Shown piece by piece: positions 54,190 to 63,291 of a stretch of DNA of 64,000 nucleotides. A program made the translations under genes and the position numbers. The notes under the pieces were generated by a model. The model saw only the letters and a program-made list of their open reading frames with translations, ran no database searches and was not told where the DNA came from. The stretch covers positions 113,190-177,189 of the forward strand of contig VGVR01000003.1 of NCBI GenBank assembly GCA_016873995.1. The letters are read 5' to 3'. Each line of letters starts with the position of its first letter. Position 1 is the first letter of the stretch. This DNA comes from Gemmatimonadota bacterium (lineage in GTDB: Bacteria; Gemmatimonadota; Gemmatimonadetes; Longimicrobiales; Gaopeijiaceae).

Positions 54190-54264
54190 ATGTCAGAGTC
54201 ACGCGCGCGCGTCGGGTTTGCTGCGGTCGCGGCAGGCTGCCCCCTCGGGCCCAGCAGCACGTGA
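54190..54264 (+). CDS. Possible 24-residue leader peptide upstream of nudix gene
   Basis: ATG 54190 opens a short frame, MSESRARVGFAAVAAGCPLG and four more residues, whose TGA overlaps the nudix GTG (GTGA at 54261-54264). It fits translational coupling: ribosomes loading at the leaderless start would deliver to the nudix gene, which has no ribosome site of its own. No similarity is recognised. It could also be chance, and the short frame is not proof. Confidence 0.35.
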   Translation: MSESRARVGFAAVAAGCPLGPSST

Positions 54265-54734
54265 CCAAGAGGCGGCGCGGGCAGGTCGTGAGGACTGCTG
54301 GTGGTGCGGTCGTGCGCATCATCGATGGCCTCCCGCATCTCTTGCTCATACGCGATCCCTACGAGAAGTGGGGATTTCCCAAGGGTCATGCGGAGAACGG
54401 TGAGGCGCCCCATCAGACCGCGCTGCGGGAGGTCTCGGAGGAGACCGGGCTCACCGACCTCGAGCTCGGGCCCGAGCTGGCGACCATCGAGTGGACGTTC
54501 CGGGCCCGCGGGAAGGAGTTCCGCAAGTTCGCGACCTTCTACCTCATGTATTCGCGTGAGGGGGTGCCGAGGCCCGAGGTCAGCGAGGGCATCACCGAGA
54601 TCGAGTGGGTGCGCCTCGACACGGCACACGAGCGGCTGTCGTATGCCAATGCCGTGGCGGTCGTCCAGGCTGCCCAAATGATCGTCCTCGACGGGAAGGG
54701 CACCGCACCGCAGACTGGTCGGTCCCAGGATTGA
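54261..54734 (+). CDS. Nudix hydrolase
   Basis: A 157-residue enzyme. The Nudix box is complete: G-x5-E-x7-RE-V-x-EE-x-G-L, seen in KGHAENGEAPHQTALREVSE followed by ETGL (residues ~40-62). The strand GAVVRIIDGLPHLLLIRDPY precedes it. The type resembles bis(5'-nucleosyl)-tetraphosphatases or ADP-ribose-like phosphohydrolases; the pattern EKWGFPKGHAE favours Ap4A-type, but this is a guess. GTG start at 54261, probably coupled to the preceding mini-ORF. Confidence 0.85.
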   Translation: MTKRRRGQVVRTAGGAVVRIIDGLPHLLLIRDPYEKWGFPKGHAENGEAPHQTALREVSEETGLTDLELGPELATIEWTFRARGKEFRKFATFYLMYSREGVPRPEVSEGITEIEWVRLDTAHERLSYANAVAVVQAAQMIVLDGKGTAPQTGRSQD

Positions 54735-54750
54735 GCTCGCGAGGCCTCAC

Positions 54751-56010
54751 ATGATCGATTCACCGCGTACGACCCTCTGGCGGGGCATCGAAGCCGCTGC
54801 CGTCGTGCTCGTGCTGGCCTTCTTCCTGTACGCGACGCGGGACATCCTGAACCCCGTCCTCCTGTTTGCGCTGCTGTGGGCCGTGCTGCTCCCGTTCCGT
54901 GGCAGCGAGGGATACGGCGCTCTGATCGGTGTCTCCGGGACAGTAGCCCTGGTGTGGGCTCTGTCGACCACGGGCTCGCTGCTCGCGCCGTTCGTGCTCG
55001 CGGTCATGCTTGCCTACGTGCTGGATCCGCTCGTTGATCGCTTGGCTCGACGGGGGATCTCACGCACGATTGCGATCATGCTGCTGGCTTTGCCGGCGTT
55101 CTGGCTGCTCGCGGTGGCGTTCCTTCTCGTCGTTCCAGCCGCCATCCGCGAGCTGGGAGACGTGGCCCAACAGGCTCCCGTGCTCTTGCAGAGGCTCGGC
55201 ACTTGGCTGGCCGCGCTGCGGGAGCGGGCGCTGACCGCGGACGTCCCGCTCATCGACGAGGATGCGCTTCTCGCTCGCCTTCAGGCTGTGGACTCCAACG
55301 CCGTGGTTGCCTTCCTGCAGGAGCGACGGGAGGCTCTGGCTGCCAGCGTCTGGAGCGGCGTGCTCGGTCTCGGCAGAGGGCTGGGCACGGCCTTCACGGT
55401 GCTCGGTTACGTCGCGCTGACGCCGGTACTCACGTTCTACCTGTTGCGCGACTGGGATCGCCTGACCGCGGCAGCCGCCGACCTCCTCCCCGAGGGGCGA
55501 CGAGCGGCGATCGTGAGCCTCGCCTCCGAGTGCGATCGCATGGTGTCCAAGTACCTGCGCGGGCAGGTGACCGTCGCCATCGCGATGGGGGTCGTGACGG
55601 GCGTCGGACTGTGGGTGGCGCGCTTCCCCTATGCCGGCACGCTCGGGCTCATCATGGGGATCTTATCGGTGGTCCCGTACCTGGGCATCGTGCTCAGCCT
55701 CGTTCCTGCGATCTTCATCGCCTTGGTGAGCGGGAGCGTAGGGGTGTCGTTGTTGAAGGTCGCGCTCGTGTACGGGCTAGCGCAGCTGCTCGAGATGGCG
55801 GTGATCAGCCCGCGGATCGTGGGTGAGTCCGTCGGGCTGCACCCGGTGCTGGTGTTGCTCGCGCTCGCGCTCGGCGGCTTCTTCTTCGGCTTCGTCGGTC
55901 TGCTCATCGGAGTGCCGGCCGCGGCGATCGGGAAGCTCCTAGTGAGTCGCGGTCTGCAGCGATACAAAGCATCGGATTTCTACCGTGGCAGGGAGGCTGC
56001 GCCCAACTGA
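54751..56010 (+). CDS. AI-2E family transporter (UPF0118)
   Basis: A 419-residue integral membrane protein with about eight helices. The family shows in [23 protein letters not shown] near the first third, and in the C-terminal segment [20 protein letters not shown] with [36 protein letters not shown]. Members export the autoinducer-2 signal or act as Na+/H+ antiporters; function varies. ATG 54751 has GCGAGG nine bases upstream. Its TGA shares one base with the next ATG (TGATG), so it is coupled to thioredoxin reductase. Confidence 0.85.
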   Translation: MIDSPRTTLWRGIEAAAVVLVLAFFLYATRDILNPVLLFALLWAVLLPFRGSEGYGALIGVSGTVALVWALSTTGSLLAPFVLAVMLAYVLDPLVDRLARRGISRTIAIMLLALPAFWLLAVAFLLVVPAAIRELGDVAQQAPVLLQRLGTWLAALRERALTADVPLIDEDALLARLQAVDSNAVVAFLQERREALAASVWSGVLGLGRGLGTAFTVLGYVALTPVLTFYLLRDWDRLTAAAADLLPEGRRAAIVSLASECDRMVSKYLRGQVTVAIAMGVVTGVGLWVARFPYAGTLGLIMGILSVVPYLGIVLSLVPAIFIALVSGSVGVSLLKVALVYGLAQLLEMAVISPRIVGESVGLHPVLVLLALALGGFFFGFVGLLIGVPAAAIGKLLVSRGLQRYKASDFYRGREAAPN

Positions 56011-56981
56011 TGTCGAAAGAGACGATCGTGATCGTGGGCTCCGGGCCGGCGGGCTGGACCGCGGCGGTCTATGCCGCGCGGGCGGAGCTCAATCCTCTGG
56101 TCATCGAGGGCTCGTTCCACCGGACCATGATCCCGGGCGGACAGCTGATGTTCACCACCGAGGTCGAGAACTACCCGGGCTTCAAGGATGGCGTGGACGG
56201 CCAGACCCTCATGCTCGACATGAAGGCGCAGGCTGTACGCTTCGGCACGCGCGTCCTCACCGAGGACGTGCTCGCGCTCGACGTCGGGCAGCGGCCCTTC
56301 CGGCTCTCGACCACGTCGGGCGGAGAGGTGCTCGCCGACGCCGTGATCATCGCGACGGGCGCGAACGCGAAATGGCTCGGTCTCCCCAGCGAGCAGCGAC
56401 TGGCGCAGTCTGGCGGTGGGGTCAGCGCATGCGCTGTGTGCGACGGCGCGCTTCCGCACTTCCGGGGGAAGACGCTGGCGGTCATCGGTGGCGGCGATAC
56501 CGCGGTGGAGGACGCGCTCTACCTGACGAAGTTCGCCAAGGAGGTGGTGATCGTGCACCGCCGGTCCGAGCTGCGGGCCTCGAAGGTGATGGCCGAGCGC
56601 GCCCATACGAACGAGAAGATCCGCTTCGAGTGGAACACCGTCGTGACCGATGTTCACGGCGACGACGTGATCACTGGCATCCGTCTCCAGAACAACGTGA
56701 CCGGGGTGCAGCGTGACCTGGAGGTCGGCGGCCTCTTCGTCGCGATCGGGCACGAGCCGAACACCGGCTTCCTGAAGGGTGTGATCGACCTCAAGCCCAA
56801 CGGTTACGTCAAGACGCCTACGACTTGGCGCACGCAGACATCCGTGCCCGGCATCTTCGCGGCGGGCGACGTCATGGACGACTACTACCGTCAGGCGGTC
56901 ACCGCGGCCGGAACCGGGTGCATGGCCGCGCTGGAGGCCGAGCGCTGGCTCGCGCACGGGGGTGCGAGCGGCCTTCCATGA
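56010..56981 (+). CDS. trxB: Thioredoxin-disulfide reductase
   Basis: A 323-residue low-molecular-weight flavoprotein. The FAD site is [20 protein letters not shown] at residues 7-26, the redox pair is Cys141-Cys144 in SACAVCDGA, and the NADPH site is [17 protein letters not shown]. The closing segment [35 protein letters not shown] binds FAD. It passes electrons from NADPH to thioredoxin. Length is normal. It is followed by a nucleotide-sugar dehydrogenase gene with an ATGA overlap, an unusual neighbour for trxB. Confidence 0.95.
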   Translation: MSKETIVIVGSGPAGWTAAVYAARAELNPLVIEGSFHRTMIPGGQLMFTTEVENYPGFKDGVDGQTLMLDMKAQAVRFGTRVLTEDVLALDVGQRPFRLSTTSGGEVLADAVIIATGANAKWLGLPSEQRLAQSGGGVSACAVCDGALPHFRGKTLAVIGGGDTAVEDALYLTKFAKEVVIVHRRSELRASKVMAERAHTNEKIRFEWNTVVTDVHGDDVITGIRLQNNVTGVQRDLEVGGLFVAIGHEPNTGFLKGVIDLKPNGYVKTPTTWRTQTSVPGIFAAGDVMDDYYRQAVTAAGTGCMAALEAERWLAHGGASGLP

Positions 56982-58165
56982 CCAGGAAGCGCGTGGCGGT
57001 GGTGGGCGGGTGTGGGCACGTGGGGCTTCCGCTCTCGATCGCGCTGGCCGAACACCACGATGTGCTCGTCTACGACATCGATACTGCTGCCGCCGAGCGC
57101 GTCCGGCGCGGCGAGCTCCCCTTCAAGGACGAGGGCGCCGGGCCCGGGTTGGCCGCCGCCCTGAAGCGGGGCATGCAGGTGAGCACGACGCCGGAGGGCC
57201 TCGCCGGATGCGACACGGTGGTCTTCGTGATCGGCACCCCGGTGGATGAGCACCTGAACCCGTCGTTCACACTCTTCGACCGTGTGTTGGCCGAGCTGTT
57301 CGAGTGGCTGCGCGCAGGCCAGACTCTGGTGCTCAGGTCCACGGTGCTCCCGGGCACGTCCGAGCGCGTGCATCGCATGCTGGCGCGACGTGGCCTCGGG
57401 GTCGACGTGGCGTTCTGCCCGGAGCGGGTCGCGGAAGGGCACGCGCTCGTCGAGATACGGTCGCTCCCACAGATCGTGTCTAGCTTCTCCGCCGCTGGCT
57501 TACGCGCTGCGAGGGAGTTGTTCGAGCCGCTCGGGGTGTAGCTAATCGAGCTGACGCCGCTCGAGGCCGAGCTCGCGAAGCTGTTCACCAATACCTATCG
57601 GTACATCACGTTCGCGGTCGCGAACCAGTTCTACATGGTGGCGTGCGAGTACGGCCTCGACTTCTACAAGATCCTGCACGCGGTGACGCACAACTACCCG
57701 CGGGGTGCGGACATGCCGAGCGCGGGGTTCGCCGCGGGCCCGTGCCTGTTCAAGGACACCATGCAGATGCTGTCCTTCAACGACAATCAGTTCTTCCTCG
57801 GCCACTCCGCCATGTTGGTCAACGAAGGACTGCCGAAGTTCGTCGTGAATCGCATGAAGAAGCGCTGGCCCGATCTCGATCGGAAGACCGTCGGGCTGCT
57901 CGGCATGGCCTTCAAGGCGGAGAGCGACGACACGCGCGAATCGCTCTCGTACAAGTTGAAGAAGATCCTGCAGATCAACGCGCTGGACGTGCTCACGTGC
58001 GACCCCGAGGTCGATGACGAGAGCTTGCTGCCTGAAGCGGAGGTGCTGGCCAGGGCCGACATCCTCGTCATCGGTGCGCCGCACCGGCGGTACACGACTC
58101 TGGACTACCGCGGCAAGCCTGTGGTGGACGTCTGGAACTTGCTCGGTCAGGGCGGTGCGATTTGA
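56978..58165 (+). pseudogene. UDP-ManNAc/UDP-Glc dehydrogenase-family gene with in-frame TAG
   Basis: The frame from ATG 56978 is open for 187 codons, meets TAG at 57539-57541, then continues in the same phase to TGA 58165. Joined it is a ~394-residue WecC/TviB-type enzyme: VVGGCGHVGLPLS (NAD site), VVFVIGTPVDEHLNPSF, LRSTVLPGT, FCPERVAEG, then after the stop ELTPLEAELAKLFTNTYRYI, GPCLFKD with the catalytic Cys256 and GMAFKAESDDTRES. The truncated product lacks the catalytic Cys. A point mutation to TAG or a sequencing error is the simplest reading. The gene overlaps trxB (ATGA) and the epimerase (TTGA). Confidence 0.8.
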
Positions 58166-59184
58166 AGGCCCTGGTCACGGGCTCCTCGGGATTCATCGCC
58201 GGCTACTTGGTCGAGGAGCTGCTCGCGGCCGGATACGAGGTCATGGGCCTCGACAACCACTCGAAGTACGGTGAGGTCGAGAAGAGCTACTCGTCACATC
58301 CGAGGTACCGGCTCGTGGTCCGTGACGCCAAGGACGTCGACCTGCTGAGGCGGCTCGTGGCCGACTGCGACCATCTCGTCGCGGGCGCCGCGATGATCGG
58401 GGGCATCAGCTACTTCCACGAGTTCGCGTACGACCTGATCGCCGAGAACGAGCGCATCATCGCGTCGACCTTCGACGCGGCCATCTGGGCGCACCGTGCG
58501 AAGAAGCCTCTGCGGAAGATCACCGTGCTCTCGAGCTCCATGGTCTACGAGAGCACCGATCGCTACCCGACCCCCGAGGGCGAGCAGTTCCGCTGCCCGC
58601 CGCCGCGGTCGACCTACGGATTCCAGAAGCTGGCGTGCGAGTACTTCGCGAAGGGCGCGCACGAGCAGTACGGGCTCCCCTTCACGATCGTGCGCCCGTT
58701 CAATTGCGTGGGCATCGGCGAGAAGCGCGCCAAGAGCGATCGCGAGATCATGAGCGGCAACGTCAAGCTGGCGATGAGCCATGTCGTGCCGGATCTGGTG
58801 CTCAAAGTCATGAAGGGTCAGGACCCGCTGCACCTGCTCGGCGCAGGAGATCAGGTGCGGCACTACACCTACGGCGGAGACCTCGCCAAAGGGATCCGCA
58901 CGTGCATGGAGCACCCGGCGGCGCTGAACGAAGACTTCAACGTCTCGACCGCGCGGTCCACCACGGTCGTGGAGCTCGCCGAGGTGATCTGGCGGAAGAT
59001 CCGGCCCGGCACGCAGTTCCGGTTCGTCTCGGACGAGCCCTTCGAGCACGACGTGCAGAAGCGAGTTCCCGACGTCGCGAAGGCGAAGCGGATGCTCGGC
59101 GTGAGCTGCGACACGTCGCTGGAGACGATGCTCGACGAAGTGATCCCCTGGATTCGTCAGCAGTTCGAGATTGGGGCGATGTGA
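58162..59184 (+). CDS. NAD-dependent epimerase/dehydratase
   Basis: A 340-residue extended short-chain dehydrogenase. The N-terminal NAD site ALVTGSSGFIAGYLVEELLA is clear (TTG start overlapping the dehydrogenase stop). The catalytic triad region has VLSSSMVYEST (Ser) and RSTYGFQKLACEYFA (YxxxK). VRPFNCVGIGE and GAGDQVRHYTYGGDLAKGI follow as in UDP-sugar epimerases/dehydratases. It works on NDP-sugars with the dehydrogenase. Substrate unknown, but UDP-hexuronate or UDP-hexosamine is likely. It overlaps the next gene by four bases. Confidence 0.85.
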   Translation: MKALVTGSSGFIAGYLVEELLAAGYEVMGLDNHSKYGEVEKSYSSHPRYRLVVRDAKDVDLLRRLVADCDHLVAGAAMIGGISYFHEFAYDLIAENERIIASTFDAAIWAHRAKKPLRKITVLSSSMVYESTDRYPTPEGEQFRCPPPRSTYGFQKLACEYFAKGAHEQYGLPFTIVRPFNCVGIGEKRAKSDREIMSGNVKLAMSHVVPDLVLKVMKGQDPLHLLGAGDQVRHYTYGGDLAKGIRTCMEHPAALNEDFNVSTARSTTVVELAEVIWRKIRPGTQFRFVSDEPFEHDVQKRVPDVAKAKRMLGVSCDTSLETMLDEVIPWIRQQFEIGAM

Positions 59185-59972
59185 CGGGCAAGCCCAGCGC
59201 TGGTGCCGCAGGTGACGCCGTGGGGCCGACGCCCGAGCTGCACCTCGTAGTGCCGGTCTACAACGAGGCGGGGAACTTCGCGGCCTTCCACGAGAGCCTG
59301 AAGCGAAGTGTCCGTACGCCGTACCGGCTGGTGGTCGTCTACGACCTGGACGAGGACACCACCCTGCCCGTGGCGCGGCGGCTCGCGGCGAATGACTCGT
59401 CTCTGGTGCTGGTCAAGAACCCGAAGCGGGGCGTGCTGGGTGCGTTGGTCACCGGGCTCCGCTACCCGAAGAGTGGCGCCATCGTGGTGTCGATGGCCGA
59501 TCTCTCCGACGACCACGCCCAGATCGACGAGATGTTCGCTCTCTACCGCTCGGGGTGTGGGGTGGTGGCGGCAAGTCGGTACAGCAAGAGAGGCCGACAG
59601 CTCGGTGGACCGCCGTTGAAGCGCGTGCTCTCGCGCCTTGCCGGGATGTCGCTCCGCTGGCTCGGCGGCATCCCCACCTACGATCCCACCAACAACTTCA
59701 AGTTGTACAGCGCCGCCCTCGTCGATGCCGTCGAGATCGAGTCCACGGGGGGCTTCGAGGTGGCGCTAGAGCTCACAGTGAAGGCGCACCGGCTCGGCTT
59801 CCGCATCGGGGAGGTGGGGACGACCTGGACCGACCGAGTGGCCGGCAAGAGCAACTTCAAGCTGATGAAGTGGCTGCCGTCGTACCTGCGGTGGTACGGG
59901 GCTGCGATCCGTTGGAACCTCGCGGGCCGCTTCGGAGCGGGCCGAGCGGCATCACGATCCGCGACGCACTAG
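59181..59972 (+). CDS. Family 2 glycosyltransferase (polyprenyl-phosphate type)
   Basis: A 263-residue GT-A enzyme. The start GTG 59181 overlaps the epimerase stop (GTGA). ELHLVVPVYNEAGNF begins the fold; VVVYDLDEDTTLPVARR and SMADLSDDHAQ give the acidic metal pairs. GMSLRWLGGIPTYDPTNNFK resembles DPM1-like enzymes. It is the third gene of the nucleotide-sugar operon, so it probably transfers the sugar made by the two enzymes before it to a lipid carrier. It overlaps the convergent GT-C gene by 21 bases. Confidence 0.8.
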   Translation: MTGKPSAGAAGDAVGPTPELHLVVPVYNEAGNFAAFHESLKRSVRTPYRLVVVYDLDEDTTLPVARRLAANDSSLVLVKNPKRGVLGALVTGLRYPKSGAIVVSMADLSDDHAQIDEMFALYRSGCGVVAASRYSKRGRQLGGPPLKRVLSRLAGMSLRWLGGIPTYDPTNNFKLYSAALVDAVEIESTGGFEVALELTVKAHRLGFRIGEVGTTWTDRVAGKSNFKLMKWLPSYLRWYGAAIRWNLAGRFGAGRAASRSATH

Positions 59973-61562
59973 CAGCTGATAAGGTCCGGCCCGCTCGGCA
60001 ACCTCGAACTCCGTGCGGAAGTATTCGTCCAGGAACGTCGAGCCGGCGACGGCGCTCTCGTTCGGCTCCACCATGTCGCTGAAGCGCGACGACAGCACGG
60101 CCACTCGCGTGCGGGTCGCGTCCAGCTCGGTCGCCATCTGTCGCTGCACGTCCGCGCGGTTCACCACGTTGGGATCGAACTGCATGATGCGCGTTCCGCC
60201 CGGCCGACCGGAGAGGTAGTAGAGGTCCATCTCGCTGACGAAGATACGAGAGTGGTCGGCCTGGCCGACGTAGATGGGTTCACCTGGAGCGGTGCGGTCC
60301 TCGATGAAGGCGAGCACCCGTTCGCGCGACCCCTCCGGCTCGGGGATCTTCCCATAGCGGGGGTAGGCCCGCTGCCACTCCGACGACGGCTGCGCAGCGG
60401 GAATGTCGAGCTGCTTGCCGATCGGGATTCCCATGACGCCGAACCATGCGGCCACGGCGACCGCCCGCGGCCAACCGCCGGCTCGGGCCAGGGACTCCAC
60501 GACAGCGCATAGGATGAGGAGGCCGGGGGCGGCAGTCAGGAACGAGTGGTAGGGGTCCGATCGGCCGACCATCTGGGGCACGACCGCTGCGCCCAGCGCG
60601 ATGAGCAACGCCGGGCCGAGTCGTCCGCGCCAGCCGAGCCGAGGCGCGAGCCCCAGCGCGAGCAGCGCGAGGACTGGCGCCGTGAGCGTGAGCGCGACCG
60701 CCCCCTCGTAGCCACGCCCGATGAACGCCGGCACGGGGAAGGGGAGGGGCGGAAGCGAAACCAGGGGCGTCAGCTCCGGCATGGGGAGCACCCGCGCGGG
60801 CATCACGCGGCGCACCTGAGTCAGGTAGAGGTCGTCGACCACCGGCCGCACGCCCGCGAGCGCGAGCGTCGGAAGCCAGACCAGCGCCAGCGGGAGCGCC
60901 GCGCCGAGCGTCAGCCAGCCGACCGACGTCCGTTCGGCGCGTGTGAACGTGAGCCGGCGCACGACCACTGCCCAAAGCAGGGCGAGCGCGAACAGTCCGG
61001 CGACGAGGTAGACGAAGAGGTCGTGGCGGAAGCACCCGACGGTGCCGAGCGCGACGCCCGCGACGATCCAAGCGCCGCGGGTGCCGCGCTCGGACGCGCG
61101 CAGCGCGAGGCCGCAGGCGAGCACGCCACAGCCGAGTGCGAGCAGCCATGCGTACGCGGGCGTGCCGAGCCATGCCAACCAGATGAGCACCACGCCGGCG
61201 GTCGGCGCAGAGAAGCGCGTGCCGCGCATGAGTGCCGCGACCCATCCCGACCCGAGGGCGATCGCGAGATGCGCCGCGACGCCCAGCGCGCGCTCCACGC
61301 CGACCGACACGCCGAAGACCTTCCAGAGTCCCGCGATCGCGAGGAACGCGCCGGGAGGGTAGTTGCTGTAGAAGTCGCGATACGGCACTTGGCCGATCGA
61401 GATGAGGTGGGCACCCGAGAGGAGGATGCCCTCGTCGTATGGGCCGGGGGGGCGGCCGAGGCCGCGCAGGGTCGACCACAGGCCGAGCGCGAGCAGGATG
61501 CAGCCGACGGCCCAGAGGAAGCGGTCGGCAACCCGGCTTCCTGGCGTGCGCGGTTCGATCAC
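59952..61562 (-). CDS. GT-C type membrane glycosyltransferase (ArnT/PMT-like)
   Basis: A 536-residue protein with about ten membrane helices. The first periplasmic loop PPGPYDEGILLSGAHLISIG and then QVPYRDFYSNYPPG carries the acidic residues (DE) and the YPP motif used by GT39/GT83-type enzymes. A soluble C-terminal domain of ~130 residues follows (VLAFIEDRTAPGEPIYVGQA; MDLYYLSGRPGG). A longer frame upstream is spurious; GTG 61562 overlaps the stop of the hydrolase gene (GTGA). It should transfer a sugar from a lipid-linked donor on the outside of the membrane. It fits with the neighbouring GT2. Confidence 0.75.
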   Translation of the reverse strand: MIEPRTPGSRVADRFLWAVGCILLALGLWSTLRGLGRPPGPYDEGILLSGAHLISIGQVPYRDFYSNYPPGAFLAIAGLWKVFGVSVGVERALGVAAHLAIALGSGWVAALMRGTRFSAPTAGVVLIWLAWLGTPAYAWLLALGCGVLACGLALRASERGTRGAWIVAGVALGTVGCFRHDLFVYLVAGLFALALLWAVVVRRLTFTRAERTSVGWLTLGAALPLALVWLPTLALAGVRPVVDDLYLTQVRRVMPARVLPMPELTPLVSLPPLPFPVPAFIGRGYEGAVALTLTAPVLALLALGLAPRLGWRGRLGPALLIALGAAVVPQMVGRSDPYHSFLTAAPGLLILCAVVESLARAGGWPRAVAVAAWFGVMGIPIGKQLDIPAAQPSSEWQRAYPRYGKIPEPEGSRERVLAFIEDRTAPGEPIYVGQADHSRIFVSEMDLYYLSGRPGGTRIMQFDPNVVNRADVQRQMATELDATRTRVAVLSSRFSDMVEPNESAVAGSTFLDEYFRTEFEVAERAGPYQLLVRRGS

Positions 61563-63244
61563 ACGTGCGTCGCTTGTCCGGCGATGATGTACCACGTCAC
61601 CAGCAGACCACAGATCAGGGCTCCGGTGAGCGCCCCGTTCGTGCGTCTCCAGGCGAACACGGAGATGACCCCGGTTGCCGCGAGCACCGGCTTGAATTGA
61701 ATCGCGATGACGGCGAAGAGCGCGTTGATGCCCCACACGCCAGGCAGGTGACCGGCGGAGAAGAGGTAGGCGTACAGCCCTGCCAGCATGACCGCGAACC
61801 CTCCGGCGGTTGCGACCATGCCGGTGGCGTAGTGGGCCCAGGGCCCCGCAGCGCGCAACGAGAGGGTGCGATGCATCGCAGTGTGCACGACGTAGAAGAA
61901 CGCGGTGAACGGCACCAGGTACGCCAAAAAGAGCGGCACATGATGCGGCGCCATGGGCTTCAGCGCCACGACCCAGATGCGCAGGTCGGTGGTGAAGACT
62001 CTGTCGGCGACGGTCACGGCCAGATAGAGGCACCCGACGGCCCCCAGTGCCACGAGCACCTTGTCCGCGATGTGTTCTTCTCGCGCACCTCGCACGAGCC
62101 AGAGCACCGGCAGCGAGAGCAATGCGGTGCCGAGCGCCCACACGAGGATCTGGTTCGTGACGCCCTGCGGCAGGATGGCGTTCGCCGCGAGGGCGGAGCC
62201 CCACCCCGTGAACGGGAAGTAGGTGACGGCGGGGATCACCGCGGTGGCTGCGAGCGTGAGCCACCAGCGGCCGCTCACCCGCTCCACCGTACCGACCCCC
62301 GTCTGGGCCGCTGCGGCGAAGCGGGGAAGGGAGAGCAGGAGGTCGAGCGCGCCGAGCAGCAGCGCGAGCCCGCCGAGCAATGCGATCAGCGTCCCGGCCT
62401 CCTTCCAGTACCAGACCTGGTCGGTGACCGCGAGCTCGTGCTCGCCCTCCAGCGTGGTGTCGAGCCAATGGACCGCGTAGCCGATCGCTTGGCGCGAGAT
62501 GTGTTCGCCAGGATGAGTCGTGTTCGGCACGGCCAGCCAGCGAGCCGTCCCCTCGGGCACTGATCCGTAGGCCTGGCCTGCCACGACGTCTCCCTCGACG
62601 CCGAACACGGACTTGAGCTTGTCGCTGTAAGTGATGCTCGAGGCGTCACGGACGCCCCACATCAGCTGCGAGAACTCGTCGTAGCGGCTGAAGACGACCC
62701 CGAGGTTGCGCGGGTAGGTCGGCGAACCCGCGGCGGCGAAGCCAGGTCCCGTCGCGGAGCCGACGAGCACCATCGAACGGTAGCCGTCGGGAAACGCCGT
62801 GGCCGCCGCGAGGACGGCCCACCCGCCCATGCTGTGTCCCTCGAGCCCGATGTTGTCCACGTCGACGAAGGGGAGCCCCCGCAGGTAAGCGAGGCCCGCC
62901 GGCCCACCGAAGCCCTGTGACATCGCGCGGCCGCCGCTGAACCCGTGACCCGTCTGGTCCAGCGCCAGCACCACGTAGCCGCGGCGGGCCAACTCGATCG
63001 CGAAGCCGCTCTGCGTCTCGCGGGAGTTGATGTAGCCGTGAATGGCCAGCACGGCCGGGGCGGGCGACTCGGGTGTCGCGCTCGGCGGCACGTACAGCAG
63101 GGCCGACAGTCTCTCGCCGGTCTCTGTGTCGATGCGGATGTCGCGGACCTCCACGCCGCCGGACGTCTGCACCAGATACGCCAACTCGCTGCCCGCGAGG
63201 ACCAGGGCCCATCCGGCAGCCAGGAGCTTCCATCTTGGTTGCAT
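61559..63244 (-). CDS. Alpha/beta hydrolase with C-terminal membrane domain
   Basis: A 561-residue protein. A signal-anchor-like helix at residues ~5-28 is followed by an alpha/beta hydrolase domain to about residue 270: LAIHGYINSRETQSGF (oxyanion region), DQTGHGFSGG and the nucleophile elbow GLEGHSMGGWAV (GHSMG, catalytic Ser), with HPGEH as the probable His. About eight membrane helices follow (TLIALLGGLALLLGALDLLL; VTNQILVWALGTALLSLPVLWL; MVATAGGFAVMLAGLYAYLF). Hydrolase plus polytopic domain on one chain is unusual. ATG 63244. It is coupled to the GT-C gene. Substrate unknown; an envelope lipid or glycan ester is possible. Confidence 0.7.
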   Translation of the reverse strand: MQPRWKLLAAGWALVLAGSELAYLVQTSGGVEVRDIRIDTETGERLSALLYVPPSATPESPAPAVLAIHGYINSRETQSGFAIELARRGYVVLALDQTGHGFSGGRAMSQGFGGPAGLAYLRGLPFVDVDNIGLEGHSMGGWAVLAAATAFPDGYRSMVLVGSATGPGFAAAGSPTYPRNLGVVFSRYDEFSQLMWGVRDASSITYSDKLKSVFGVEGDVVAGQAYGSVPEGTARWLAVPNTTHPGEHISRQAIGYAVHWLDTTLEGEHELAVTDQVWYWKEAGTLIALLGGLALLLGALDLLLSLPRFAAAAQTGVGTVERVSGRWWLTLAATAVIPAVTYFPFTGWGSALAANAILPQGVTNQILVWALGTALLSLPVLWLVRGAREEHIADKVLVALGAVGCLYLAVTVADRVFTTDLRIWVVALKPMAPHHVPLFLAYLVPFTAFFYVVHTAMHRTLSLRAAGPWAHYATGMVATAGGFAVMLAGLYAYLFSAGHLPGVWGINALFAVIAIQFKPVLAATGVISVFAWRRTNGALTGALICGLLVTWYIIAGQATHV

Positions 63245-63291
63245 GGGGCCTCCGCGCGGGGCTCGAAGCCCTTGGGGAGCGGTCGCCGGCG

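Noticed and set aside
51444..57541. Genome-wide recoding of TAG as a sense codon
   Set aside because: Two genes contain in-frame TAG, but TAG is also the normal stop of many genes here (for example those ending at 827, 3632, 11101, 11676, 14045, 17498 and 19102), so TAG is a working stop.
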